Assembly (NCBI GenBank): GCA_947177185.1
Contig: CAMWTJ010000016.1
Coordinates: 1-37,286, forward strand
Source: an uncultured Porphyromonadaceae bacterium
GTDB taxonomy: Bacteria; Bacteroidota; Bacteroidia; Bacteroidales; Muribaculaceae
Direction of reading: 5' to 3'
DNA length: 37,286 nucleotides
Made by a program: the position numbers and the translations under genes. Positions 7,559-15,105 of the stretch are shown in pieces (position 1 is the stretch's first letter; every line of letters begins with the position of its first letter). Under the pieces are notes generated by a model. It saw nothing but the letters and a program-made list of their open reading frames with translations. It was not told the DNA's origin and searched no databases.

Positions 7559-8237
7559 CACCGCAGCCGGCGCTCTGATAGAGCTGCGCGGCGTAGGCAT
7601 GACCTACGACGGCGGACGCACCGTGCTTGAAGGCGTGGACGCCACCGTGAGCCATGGCGATTTCGTGGCCATCACAGGCCCCAACGGCGGCGGCAAGACC
7701 ACACTGCTGCGCATAGTGCTGGGGCTGCTCAAGCCCACCGCCGGCACCGTGAGCTATTGCGGCGGGTGCTCGCCCTCCATAGGCTATCTGCCGCAGAAAA
7801 ACAGCATCGACTCGCATTTTCCCATCACCGTGCGCGAAGTCGTGGCCACAGGACTGCTCGCCTCGCCGGCGCTCACAAAAGCCGAGAAGGACAGCCTCGC
7901 CGAACAATACATCCGGCTCGTGGAGCTGACATCGCACGCCGACCACTCCATAGGCCGCCTCTCGGGCGGACAGCTGCAGCGCGCGCTGCTGGCGCGCGCG
8001 CTGGTGTCGCGCCCGGCCGTGCTGGTGATGGACGAGCCGCTCAGCTACCTCGACAAGCATTTCGAGGCGCAACTCTACGACATACTCCGCAGCCTGCGCG
8101 AGCACACCACCATAATGCTCGTGAGCCACGAGATGAACACCATAGACTCTATGGCCACGCACCACTGGATCGTGGACCGCACTCTGCACAAATGCACCGC
8201 CGCCCACCACTTCGCGCGCAGCGGATGCGACCAATAG
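7539..8237 (+). CDS. Metal ABC transporter ATP-binding protein (ZnuC-like)
   Basis: A 232-residue cytosolic ATPase subunit. Visible motifs: Walker A GPNGGGKT (47-54), the Q-loop word YLPQK, signature LSGGQ (141-145), Walker B VLVMDEP (161-167) and the switch His 197 in LVSHE. The length and the word YLPQKNSIDSHFPITVREVV fit the manganese/zinc importer ATPases (ZnuC/MntB branch). The start is a GTG at 7539, inside the lipoprotein gene, so translation is probably coupled. The integral-membrane permease normally needed is not adjacent and is absent from the window; the next gene is rsgA. Either the permease is elsewhere or the pair uses another one. Confidence 0.9.
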   Translation: MNSHDHDTAAGALIELRGVGMTYDGGRTVLEGVDATVSHGDFVAITGPNGGGKTTLLRIVLGLLKPTAGTVSYCGGCSPSIGYLPQKNSIDSHFPITVREVVATGLLASPALTKAEKDSLAEQYIRLVELTSHADHSIGRLSGGQLQRALLARALVSRPAVLVMDEPLSYLDKHFEAQLYDILRSLREHTTIMLVSHEMNTIDSMATHHWIVDRTLHKCTAAHHFARSGCDQ

Positions 8238-8255
8238 CACACACATCACCCGCTT

Positions 8256-9218
8256 ATGACTGAACACACCGAACATACAGGACGAGTGGTGCGCAACACA
8301 GGCGCGCACTACGTGGTGGAAACCCCTTCGGGAGCCGAAATCAACTGCAAGGTAAAGGGCAATTTCCGCATCAAGGGACTGCGCACCACCAATCCTGTGG
8401 CCGTGGGCGACTTCGTGGACATAGGCACTCCCGGAACCGACGGCACAGCCTATATAACCGGCATACACGAGCGACGCAACTACATAGTGCGGCGCTCGAC
8501 CAACCTGAGCAAGCAGAGCCACATCATAGCCGCCAACGTGGATCAGGCCGTGCTCGTGGCCACACTCGCACACCCCGTCACGAGCACAAATTTCATAGAC
8601 CGCTTCCTGGCCACAGCCGAGGCCTACCGCGTGGGAGCGCTGCTGTGCATCAACAAGACCGACCTGCTCACCGAGCCCGACGACCGCGAGCTGCTCGACG
8701 CCGTGTGCTACCTCTACCGCTCCATAGGCTACCCGGTGGTGTGCACGTCGGCGCACACGGGCGAGGGCATGGACAGCCTGCGCGAAGCACTGCGCGGCAA
8801 GGTGAGCCTGCTGAGCGGCAACTCAGGCGTGGGCAAAAGCACCATCGTGAACGACCTCATACCCGGGCTCGACCTGCGCACGGCCGAAATATCGGCCGTG
8901 CACGACCAGGGCATGCACACCACCACATTCTCGGAACTGTTTCACCTGCCGGGCGACGACGCCGGCTGCATAATCGACACACCCGGAGTGCGCGGTTTCG
9001 GCACTGTCGACTTCGAGCGCGCCGACGTGAGCCACTATTTCCCGGAAATGTTCGCCCTGTCGCGCGACTGCCGCTTCGGCAACTGCACCCACGTGCACGA
9101 GCCCGGATGCGCCGTGCGCGCGGCGCTCGACGAAGGCCGCGTGGCCCAGTCGCGCTATGCTTCCTATCTGAGCATACTCGACGATTCGGCCGACGACAAA
9201 TACCGCAAGCCGTTCTGA
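8256..9218 (+). CDS. rsgA: Ribosome small-subunit-dependent GTPase A
   Basis: A 320-residue circularly permuted GTPase that acts in 30S subunit maturation. In order: an N-terminal OB-fold (about 8-75), then G4 NKTD (133-136) before G1 GNSGVGKST (188-196) and G3 DTPG (241-244), the order that defines the family. The C-terminal zinc-binding motif is complete: Cys 272, Cys 277, His 279 and Cys 285. It lies 18 bp after the metal ABC ATPase and is probably in the same transcript. No terminator follows at once; the nearest plus-strand one is at 9397-9430. Confidence 0.96.
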   Translation: MTEHTEHTGRVVRNTGAHYVVETPSGAEINCKVKGNFRIKGLRTTNPVAVGDFVDIGTPGTDGTAYITGIHERRNYIVRRSTNLSKQSHIIAANVDQAVLVATLAHPVTSTNFIDRFLATAEAYRVGALLCINKTDLLTEPDDRELLDAVCYLYRSIGYPVVCTSAHTGEGMDSLREALRGKVSLLSGNSGVGKSTIVNDLIPGLDLRTAEISAVHDQGMHTTTFSELFHLPGDDAGCIIDTPGVRGFGTVDFERADVSHYFPEMFALSRDCRFGNCTHVHEPGCAVRAALDEGRVAQSRYASYLSILDDSADDKYRKPF

Positions 9219-9249
9219 ACCATCGGTTTTTAGCAATTTTTTTACTTGC

Positions 9250-9430
9250 GGGGCAACGATTATATTACATTAATAGAGCAAAACACCCTGTGAGAGCGTT
9301 ATATTAGGGAAAAACGGACGCAAGAATCCAACCCTCTATGTGCCGAGTAGTGATACTGGGTATTTAGGCTCTCATAAATAAATAGTTGAAACGTGGAGAG
9401 GAGAAGCAAGCGATTGCTCCTCCTCTTTTT
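9250..9430 (+). ncRNA. Candidate small RNA or structured 3' UTR after rsgA
   Basis: The convergent gap between rsgA and the permease gene is AT-rich and non-coding on both strands. It folds in an orderly way: CAAC (9254-9257) with GTTG (9385-9388) plus flanking AT pairs, an inner 9-bp helix 9289-9297 with 9368-9376, smaller internal helices, and a terminator hairpin at the end. Upstream, TTTACTTGC at 9241 is only a weak resemblance to a -7 element. The size (about 180 bases) and the terminator-ended layout are similar to 6S-type RNAs of Bacteroidales, but I cannot show a promoter or homology. It could simply be the 3' UTR of rsgA. Confidence 0.3.
9397..9430 (+). terminator. Rho-independent terminator downstream of rsgA
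   Basis: A 13-bp stem (9397-9409 with 9414-9426, one A-C mismatch) is followed by a T-run ending at 9430. On the minus strand no U-tract follows, so it acts on plus-strand transcripts. Confidence 0.7.
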
Positions 9431-9451
9431 CACGCGCATATGTGCGGCCGC

Positions 9452-10735
9452 TCAGAGCTCCGTGGCCGTGTAGCCGGCAGCGGAAATGGCGGCCACGATG
9501 TCGGCGGCGTCGGCGCTGCCCTCCACCTCGGCCGTGGCCGAAGGAAGGTCGACGGCGGCAGCCGTCACACCGGGCACTGCGAGTATCGCTTTTTCCACAT
9601 TGGCACGGCAATGGTTGCACATCATGCCTTCTACTTTGAATTTTTTCATATCGTGTTGTTTATGGGTTATTTCACACTCGCCGTGAGAGCAGCAGCCCTC
9701 ACTGTGCGCTCCCGGACGGAAACGCACATAGAAAGCACGCGCGAGCAGCAGACACAGCACCACTCCGCACACCACCGGCAGCCAGCCCGAGTGCATGCCT
9801 CCGGCGCCGTGGCAGTCGAGCATGCCGGCCATGGGCAGCCTGAACCACGACGCGGGCAGCAGATAGTCGGCCATCAGGCCGAACAGCACCGCGCCGGCGA
9901 GTATGGCGCTCACATAGAACAGCTGCACCCTGCGGCCGAGCGCCTTGTGCACCACCAGCAGCGAGGCCGCGTTGGTGGCCGGACCGGCCATCAGCAGCAC
10001 CAGCGCGGCGCCGGGCGTGAGCCCTTTCAGCATCAGCGCCACCGCTATGGGTATGGAGCCCGTGGCGCACACATACATGGGCACGCTCAAGGCCAGCACC
10101 AGCAGCATGCTCAGCAGCGGATAGGCGCTCAGGGCGGCCAGGGAGTCGGCCGGCACGAACGCCGTAATCAGCGATGCTATCACGAGGCCTATCAGCAGCC
10201 AGCGGCCTATATCCTCCATCATGGAGCAGAAGCCATAGCGCAAGGCCAGACGCACACGCGCGGCAAAGCCCGCCGGGCGTGTGTCGGCACTTCCCTCGGG
10301 AGTCTGCACCGCGGCCTTCGCGGCGCCGCGGCGCCGGCGACCCATGACCACAGCCAGCGCACCGCCTCCGAGAGCCGTGGCCAGCGCAGCCACCGGGCGC
10401 AGCAGCGCAAACGGCAGCCCCATCATGGAGTATGTGGCGGCGATGGAGTCGACGCCGGTCTGCGGCGTGGCTATCAGAAACGACACCGTGGCGCCCTCCG
10501 AGGCGCCCTCGCGGCGCAGACCCATGGCCGTGGGCACCACTCCGCACGAGCACAAAGGCAGCGGGATGCCGAACAGCGCGGCCTTGACCACCGAGCCCAT
10601 GGTTTCGGGCGCGAGATGCGTGCGATACACCCCTGCAGGCACAAACGCGTGCAGCACTCCGGCTATGGCAAAGCCGAGCAGCAGGTAGGGAGCCATCTCG
10701 CACAGCATGGTCCAGAATATATTTATCAGTTCCAT
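9452..10735 (-). CDS. SO_0444-family metal efflux permease (DUF318/UPF0718 type) with C-terminal HMA domain
   Basis: A 427-residue inner-membrane protein. The N-terminal permease has about eight hydrophobic segments and the family hallmark IPLPLCSCGVVPTA with the CSCG cysteines at 62-65, the second conserved block GATVSFLIATPQTGVDS, and a matching repeat later (YVCATGSIPIAVALMLKG and LLMAGPATNAASL). The SO_0444-like members are described as Cu/Zn efflux transporters. A Cys/His-rich linker (AHSEGCCSHGECEITHKQHD, about 342-362) leads to a complete heavy-metal-associated domain (residues 363-427) with the metal site GMMCNHC (Cys 373, Cys 376). The HMA part begins with Met 363 and looks like a stand-alone chaperone, so an internal start at 9649 could also make a separate small protein. 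Which metal is moved is inference. Confidence 0.87.
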   Translation of the reverse strand: MELINIFWTMLCEMAPYLLLGFAIAGVLHAFVPAGVYRTHLAPETMGSVVKAALFGIPLPLCSCGVVPTAMGLRREGASEGATVSFLIATPQTGVDSIAATYSMMGLPFALLRPVAALATALGGGALAVVMGRRRRGAAKAAVQTPEGSADTRPAGFAARVRLALRYGFCSMMEDIGRWLLIGLVIASLITAFVPADSLAALSAYPLLSMLLVLALSVPMYVCATGSIPIAVALMLKGLTPGAALVLLMAGPATNAASLLVVHKALGRRVQLFYVSAILAGAVLFGLMADYLLPASWFRLPMAGMLDCHGAGGMHSGWLPVVCGVVLCLLLARAFYVRFRPGAHSEGCCSHGECEITHKQHDMKKFKVEGMMCNHCRANVEKAILAVPGVTAAAVDLPSATAEVEGSADAADIVAAISAAGYTATEL

Positions 10736-10777
10736 ATATTGTCCTTATATGATGATTTGTTTACGGATTTCGGGATA

Positions 10778-10785
10778 CAAAATTA
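10778..10785 (-). promoter_or_regulatory. -7 element TAATTTTG of the efflux permease gene
   Basis: On the minus strand the bases read TAATTTTG, an exact consensus match, 42 bp upstream of the start codon. The best TTTG for -33 (complement of 10811-10814) is 25 bp away, longer than usual. A 13-base palindrome lies in that spacer. Confidence 0.6.
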
Positions 10786-10798
10786 CACTCCCGCGGCC

Positions 10799-10811
10799 GC
10801 AACCGGGTTGC
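10799..10811. promoter_or_regulatory. Palindrome in the permease promoter spacer, possible operator
   Basis: GCAACC-G-GGTTGC is a perfect 6-bp inverted repeat with a one-base centre, lying between the -7 element and the best -33 candidate of the minus-strand permease gene. Position and a long spacer recall MerR-type control, but no regulator gene is present here and no family match is claimed. Confidence 0.35.
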
Positions 10812-11044
10812 AAACATGCCGCAGGCCACTTTCCATCGGGAAGGAAAGCGGCCTGCCGGGCAGAGGAGAGTAATATTACGTGTAGCGAACAAGACACTTG
10901 TCTGAGCTTTGACGACGCGTCCGGCAGCACTTTCAGCCACCATCGGGGTTCGTATCCCCGGACACCCCGCAGCCGCTGTCGCGACCGCTCTTTCATGTCT
11001 TACTCTTGCCATAAAAACACAGGGTACTGACAAAAAGTTCGGCC

Positions 11045-11078
11045 TTTGCAGCACAAAAACTTTTTGGCACGATATTTG
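11045..11078 (+). promoter_or_regulatory. Promoter of the FKBP gene
   Basis: TTTG at 11045-11048, a 22-bp spacer and GATATTTG at 11071-11078, which is one base off TAnnTTTG. The start codon is 34 bp downstream. Confidence 0.5.
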
Positions 11079-11112
11079 TTATAACTACATTGTACCCAAA
11101 CAACGATTAATC

Positions 11113-11691
11113 ATGGAAAAAGAAACAATCAAACCCGGCAAATACGCCGAGATAGTATATAAACTCTACGAAGTGGGCGCCGACGGCAAGGAAACCCTCA
11201 TATACGAAAGCGAAGCCGAAGAACCCGAAAAGTTCATTTTCGGTGTGACACGCGGCATACTCCCCGTGCTTGAAAAAGCTCTCGACGGACTCGCTGCCGG
11301 AGAAAAATTCGATGTGACAGCATCGCCCGAGCAGGCTTTCGGACACCATGACCCCGAACAGGTGGTGGAACTCGGCCGCGAGGTGTTTGAAGTAGACGGC
11401 AAATTCGACGAAGAAAACATCAAGGTGGGCGCACGCCTGCCCATGATGACCGCCGACGGCTACCGCATCGACGGCCTCGTGACGGAACTCACCCCCACCG
11501 CCGTGAAGATGGATTTCAACCACCCGCTGGTCGACAAGACCGTGCGCTTCGACGGCGAAATCAAGACCGTGCGCGACGCCACTCCCGACGAACTCTCCCC
11601 CGCCCAGGGCTGCGGATGCGGCTGCGGCGACCACGACCACTGCGGCGACGACTGCGGCTGCGACCACGATCACTGCGGCAGCTGCCACTGA
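11113..11691 (+). CDS. slyD: FKBP-type peptidyl-prolyl isomerase, SlyD-like, with metal-binding tail
   Basis: A 192-residue cytosolic protein. The N-terminal half has the SlyD-type FKBP fold: strand YAEIVYKLYE, the segment KFIFGVTRGILPVLEKALDGLAAGEKFDV, then an inserted-flap chaperone domain starting near PEQAFGHHDPEQVVEL, and the return strand TVRFDGEIKTVRDAT. The last 30 residues or so are very rich in Cys, His and Asp (CGCGCGDHDHCGDDCGCDHD), like the nickel/zinc-binding tail of SlyD. Family members isomerise Xaa-Pro bonds, act as chaperones, and store or deliver metal ions. It is monocistronic, with its own promoter and terminator. It sits opposite a metal efflux permease, which fits a metal-handling role. 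The gene symbol is by family resemblance. Confidence 0.88.
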   Translation: MEKETIKPGKYAEIVYKLYEVGADGKETLIYESEAEEPEKFIFGVTRGILPVLEKALDGLAAGEKFDVTASPEQAFGHHDPEQVVELGREVFEVDGKFDEENIKVGARLPMMTADGYRIDGLVTELTPTAVKMDFNHPLVDKTVRFDGEIKTVRDATPDELSPAQGCGCGCGDHDHCGDDCGCDHDHCGSCH

Positions 11692-11719
11692 TCCGACACC
11701 ACATAACGCATATATACAT

Positions 11720-11756
11720 GCAGCTGCGTCCCCCGGCGGGGCGCAGCTGCTGTTTT
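11720..11756 (+). terminator. Terminator of the FKBP gene
   Basis: GCAGCTGCG (11720-11728) pairs with CGCAGCTGC (11742-11750). An inner CCCC/GGGG helix and a short loop follow, then TGTTTT. The stem is strong and the T-run modest. Confidence 0.65.
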
Positions 11757-11779
11757 GTGTCCGTGCGGGAGCGCGGACG

Positions 11780-13066
11780 TCAGGACCGCACGGGGGTGCC
11801 GGCGCTGTCGATGGCCAGCCGCGTGCTCGAGTGCATGACAAGGCCGAAAGCGCGCATGGCAGTGGTCAGATGCTCCACGATGGCGCTGTAGATGCCCTCG
11901 TAGGCCACCCATGCCGAGGTGTCGGTGAAGCAATATATCTCCAGCACATAGCCGTCGGCCGTGGGCGGCTTGTTGTCGGCCATTATCATTTGCGCGCGGC
12001 TCAGGTGGCGGTTGGCGTTGAGATACGTGGTCACGTAGGCACGGAACAGGCCGAGATTGGTTTCCGTGGTGCCGTTTATCACGTACGGCCCGTTGTCGCA
12101 TATCCAGCCGTCGGGCGTGGCGGCGGCGCGGTCCACGAACGCCTTCATTTCGGGAAACGCGGCCACGATGCTGTCGGTAAGCTCCTTGGTGGCCCGCACC
12201 ACCGAGTCGGTGTTGATTATGATATTCACGTCGATGCGGCGCGCGCCGGTGTCCTGCATGGCCCTGTAGTTCTGAAACCCCTTGCTCACGAGCTGATACG
12301 GAGGCACCATCACCAGCGTATTATCGAAATTGCGTATTTTCACAGTCGAGAGCGACACATCCTCCACATTGCCGTTGGCCAGCGTGCCCGGCACCTGTAT
12401 CCAGTCGCCCACGTGCAGCATGTCGTTCTCGCTCATCTGTATGCCGGCCACAAAGCCCAGTATGCTGTCCTTGAATATGAGCATCAGCGCCGAGGCGAAC
12501 ACCGTCAGGCCCGCCAGCAGCGCGCCGGGCGACTTGTTTACGAGAATCGACACCACCACTATGGCCACAATGATCCACAAGACGCCGAGTATCACATTGA
12601 GTATGCCTTTCAGCGGCAGGTTGCGCTTGTTGCGGCGTGTGTTGACCTGGTAGAACACAAACTGCAGCACAGCCCCGATGCCGTAGGCCAGAGCTATCAC
12701 CGCATATATCAGCCCTATCCTTTCTATGACACGCATCAGCCCGCTCTCGTCGGAAAACGCGAAAGGCACCATGCCGAGAAACACCAACGGGGGTATGAAA
12801 TGCGAGCATTTCTGTATGACGTGCCGCTCGAGTATCTCGCGGCCCACCACGCCGTCGCGCAGCCGCACAATCTTGCGCACAAGCCACACCACTGCGTAGC
12901 GCACCACAAGGCCCGCGGCTATGGCTATGGCTATTATTATGGCCAGATACGCCACCTGTTCCAGCACCGGGTAGTGCGAAAGCCCGCAGCTCTCGAGCAG
13001 GCGGTCGATGTGCCGCACCAGCCACAGGGCCACTTTGTGCGACGGAATAAGATTGGAGGTAAGCAT
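11780..13066 (-). CDS. Mechanosensitive ion channel family protein (MscS type, YbdG-like)
   Basis: A 428-residue inner-membrane protein. Several hydrophobic helices (about residues 25-190) are followed by the pore-lining helix and upper beta domain of MscS: LLAGLTVFASALMLIFKDSI, then GFVAGIQMSENDMLHVGDWI and NVEDVSLSTVKIRNFDNTLV. The PPYQLVSKGFQNYRAMQDTG segment and the wide C-terminal domain resemble the YbdG subgroup. Such channels open under membrane tension and release solutes in osmotic downshock. The start was placed at ATG 13066 (MLTSNLIPSHK); an in-frame ATG at 13105 would add 13 residues without family support. No convincing -7 element was found upstream. Confidence 0.88.
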   Translation of the reverse strand: MLTSNLIPSHKVALWLVRHIDRLLESCGLSHYPVLEQVAYLAIIIAIAIAAGLVVRYAVVWLVRKIVRLRDGVVGREILERHVIQKCSHFIPPLVFLGMVPFAFSDESGLMRVIERIGLIYAVIALAYGIGAVLQFVFYQVNTRRNKRNLPLKGILNVILGVLWIIVAIVVVSILVNKSPGALLAGLTVFASALMLIFKDSILGFVAGIQMSENDMLHVGDWIQVPGTLANGNVEDVSLSTVKIRNFDNTLVMVPPYQLVSKGFQNYRAMQDTGARRIDVNIIINTDSVVRATKELTDSIVAAFPEMKAFVDRAAATPDGWICDNGPYVINGTTETNLGLFRAYVTTYLNANRHLSRAQMIMADNKPPTADGYVLEIYCFTDTSAWVAYEGIYSAIVEHLTTAMRAFGLVMHSSTRLAIDSAGTPVRS

Positions 13067-13130
13067 AATGCGTAAACTCTGTTTAATATGTATTTCTAAC
13101 TGCACGGGGGCGCCATTTGTTCAGCATATA

Positions 13131-13162
13131 TTGCGGCTTATTGAAAAAAATGAGTAATTTTG
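13131..13162 (+). promoter_or_regulatory. Promoter of the esterase-recF operon
   Basis: TTG at 13131-13133, a 21-bp spacer, and the exact -7 element TAATTTTG at 13155-13162, 18 bp before the start codon. Confidence 0.65.
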
Positions 13163-13180
13163 TGATATAAAAACTGCACG

Positions 13181-13996
13181 ATGAAACTGCGCATATTCTC
13201 GTTTCTGCTGCTCATGGCAGCCTCAGCGGCCGGAGCACACGCCGCAAGGGTCGACACACTCGACGTGCCGGCCACATACATCCAAAGCCCCATGCGGGTG
13301 GTGACAGTGACCCCCGACGCCGCTTCGGACGCACACCGATACCCGACCGTGTACATACTGCACGGATACGACGGCGACTACCGCACGTGGATACGCCACA
13401 CGCGCCCCGACCTGCCCGAGCTCGCCGACCGCTACGGCATGATATTCGTGATGCCCGACGGCCGCGACTCATGGTACTGGGACAGCCCGGAGGACAAAGG
13501 CATGCAGATGGAGAGCTTCTTCACGCGCGAGCTTGTGCCCTACATAGACTCGAAACTGCCCACCGTGGCCGAGCCCGCCTACCGCGCCATCACCGGCCTG
13601 AGCATGGGAGGCCACGGAGCCTTGTGGCTGGCCATGCGCCATCCCGACATATGGGGCAGCGCCGGAAGCATGAGCGGAGGCGTGGACATACGCCCCTTCC
13701 CCAAATCGTGGAAAATGGCCCGCTGGCTCGGCTCAAAAGAGGCGCACCCCGAACGCTGGGACAGCCACACCGTGGCCGGCCTCGTGCCCACGCTGCGCCC
13801 CGGACAGCTCAACATAATATTTGACTGCGGCAACGACGACTTCTTCGCCACTGTCAACCGCGAGCTGCACGCCGCGCTGCTCAAGGCCGGAGTGCCGCAC
13901 GACTACACGGAGCGCCCCGGAGCGCACACCCACAAATACTGGGCCAACTCCCTGCCATATCATCTGCTCTTCTTCCACGAAGCCTTCAGCAAATGA
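13181..13996 (+). CDS. Secreted alpha/beta-hydrolase esterase (esterase D / CE1-like)
   Basis: A 271-residue protein with an N-terminal signal peptide (residues 1-22, ending AHAA). The alpha/beta-hydrolase core is visible: oxyanion segment YPTVYILHGYDGDYRTW (54-70), MPDGRDSWYWDSP, and the nucleophile elbow GLSMGGHGAL with Ser 141. The acid is probably Asp 215 or 220 in FDCGNDDF and the base is His 249 or 251 in GAHTHKYW. The fold matches the putative esterase family that includes tributyrin esterases, antigen-85-like proteins and CE1 acetyl/feruloyl esterases. The natural ester is not known. The stop overlaps the recF start (ATGA at 13993-13996). Confidence 0.87.
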   Translation: MKLRIFSFLLLMAASAAGAHAARVDTLDVPATYIQSPMRVVTVTPDAASDAHRYPTVYILHGYDGDYRTWIRHTRPDLPELADRYGMIFVMPDGRDSWYWDSPEDKGMQMESFFTRELVPYIDSKLPTVAEPAYRAITGLSMGGHGALWLAMRHPDIWGSAGSMSGGVDIRPFPKSWKMARWLGSKEAHPERWDSHTVAGLVPTLRPGQLNIIFDCGNDDFFATVNRELHAALLKAGVPHDYTERPGAHTHKYWANSLPYHLLFFHEAFSK

Positions 13997-15105
13997 TTCT
14001 GAAATCCATCGACATCACCAATTTCAAAAACATCGCACGGGCGCAGCTGCAATTCTCCCCTAAAGTCAACTGCCTGCTCGGCGACAACGGCATGGGCAAA
14101 AGCAACCTGCTCGACGCACTGCACCTGCTGAGCCTCACCAAGAGCTTCACCGGCGCACCCGACCAGATGCTGATACGCTCCGGCGAGGACTTCGCCATAG
14201 TGCGCGGCTCCTACAGCCGCCTCGGCGCCGAAGAAGAAATCATAGCCGGGCTGCAGCGCGGACGCCGCAAGAGTTTCAAACGCGCAGGCAAGGAATACAA
14301 GCGCATAAGCACACACATAGGCCTGCTGCCGCTGGTGCTCGTCAGTCCTGCCGACATGGACCTCATAAACGGCTCCGGCGAGGAGCGACGCCGCTTCACC
14401 GACATGGTGGTGAGCCAGACCGACCCGCGCTATCTCGACGCCCTCGTGCGCTACGCCGCGCTGCTCGAGCAGCGAAACCGCCTGCTGCGCGACGGCGCCG
14501 CCGACATGGCCCTGTTTGAGGTGATAGACATGCAGATGGACGCCGCTGCCGCCTACATATCGGCACGGCGCCACGCGTGGCTCGACGAGCTGCGCGGCAT
14601 ATTCGAACGATACTACGCCGCCATCTCGGGCTCCGACGAGCCCGTGGGCCTCACCCTCACCAGCCACCTCGGCCCCGGCCGTCCGACGCTGAGCGAGCAG
14701 CTGCGCGAACGCTTCGCGCGCGACACAGCGCTGCGCCACACCTCGGCCGGACCGCACCGCGACGACATCGAAATGACCCTCTACGGCATGCCGCTGCGCC
14801 GCACCGGCTCGCAAGGGCAGTGCAAGACCTTCACCATAGCCCTGAGGCTCGCGCAATACGAGTTTCTGCGGCGCGCGTGCGGCATGGCACCGCTGCTGCT
14901 GCTCGACGACATATTCGACAAGCTCGACGCCGGACGCGTGGCACGCATCATCGCCACCGTGGGCGACGACACGTTCGGACAGATTTTCATCACCGACACC
15001 AACCGCCGCCACCTCGACGAAATCGTGGCCTACATGGGAGGCACCGACCACAAGCTGTGGAACGTGGACCACGGCGCGTTCGCCGAAATAGACTCCATGG
15101 CATGA
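13993..15105 (+). CDS. recF: DNA replication and repair protein RecF
   Basis: A 370-residue SMC-like ATPase that binds gapped DNA and helps load RecA with RecO and RecR. N-terminus MILKSIDITNFKNIARAQL and Walker A GDNGMGKS (30-37) are seen. The RecF-specific VLVSPADMDLINGSGEERRRF follows, then the signature region SAGPHRDDIEMTLYGMPLRRTGSQGQ and Walker B PLLLLDDIFDKLD near the C-terminus. The length is typical. It overlaps the upstream esterase by 4 bp and the downstream DciA-like gene by 4 bp, so all three are likely translated from one mRNA. It is not next to dnaA/dnaN as in many other phyla. Confidence 0.96.
   Translation: MILKSIDITNFKNIARAQLQFSPKVNCLLGDNGMGKSNLLDALHLLSLTKSFTGAPDQMLIRSGEDFAIVRGSYSRLGAEEEIIAGLQRGRRKSFKRAGKEYKRISTHIGLLPLVLVSPADMDLINGSGEERRRFTDMVVSQTDPRYLDALVRYAALLEQRNRLLRDGAADMALFEVIDMQMDAAAAYISARRHAWLDELRGIFERYYAAISGSDEPVGLTLTSHLGPGRPTLSEQLRERFARDTALRHTSAGPHRDDIEMTLYGMPLRRTGSQGQCKTFTIALRLAQYEFLRRACGMAPLLLLDDIFDKLDAGRVARIIATVGDDTFGQIFITDTNRRHLDEIVAYMGGTDHKLWNVDHGAFAEIDSMA

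Larger units (their letters stand above)
10736..11112. other. Divergent non-coding spacer, GC-rich and highly structured
   Basis: This 377-bp gap between the permease gene (-) and the FKBP gene (+) holds both promoters. Between them, roughly 10790-10990, is a GC-rich stretch without a credible gene. It contains a 14-bp hairpin (10821-10834 with 10843-10856; it pairs fully only as minus-strand RNA, where the one plus-strand mismatch becomes a G-U pair), the palindrome GTAATATTAC (10870-10879), a 5-bp hairpin ACAAG/CTTGT near 10890, the palindrome GACGCGTC, and a tRNA T-arm-like hairpin at 10944-10960. I do not recognise an RNA family. It may be regulatory DNA, an RNA gene, or a remnant. Confidence 0.5.

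Noticed and set aside
10944-10960. T-arm-like hairpin CGGGG-TTCGTAT-CCCCG suggesting a tRNA
   Set aside because: No matching 5' acceptor strand, D-arm or anticodon arm upstream, and the A at loop position 58 is missing.
10786-10990. Cobalamin riboswitch, because of GCCACTTTCC..CGGGAAGG and CCCCGCAGCCGCTGT words
   Set aside because: The conserved parts are in the wrong order and spacing, and the first pair is simply a fully paired hairpin. A covariance-model search would settle it.
10761-11054. A 97-codon minus-strand frame in the divergent spacer
   Set aside because: It runs through the permease promoter and hairpins, has biased composition and no start context.
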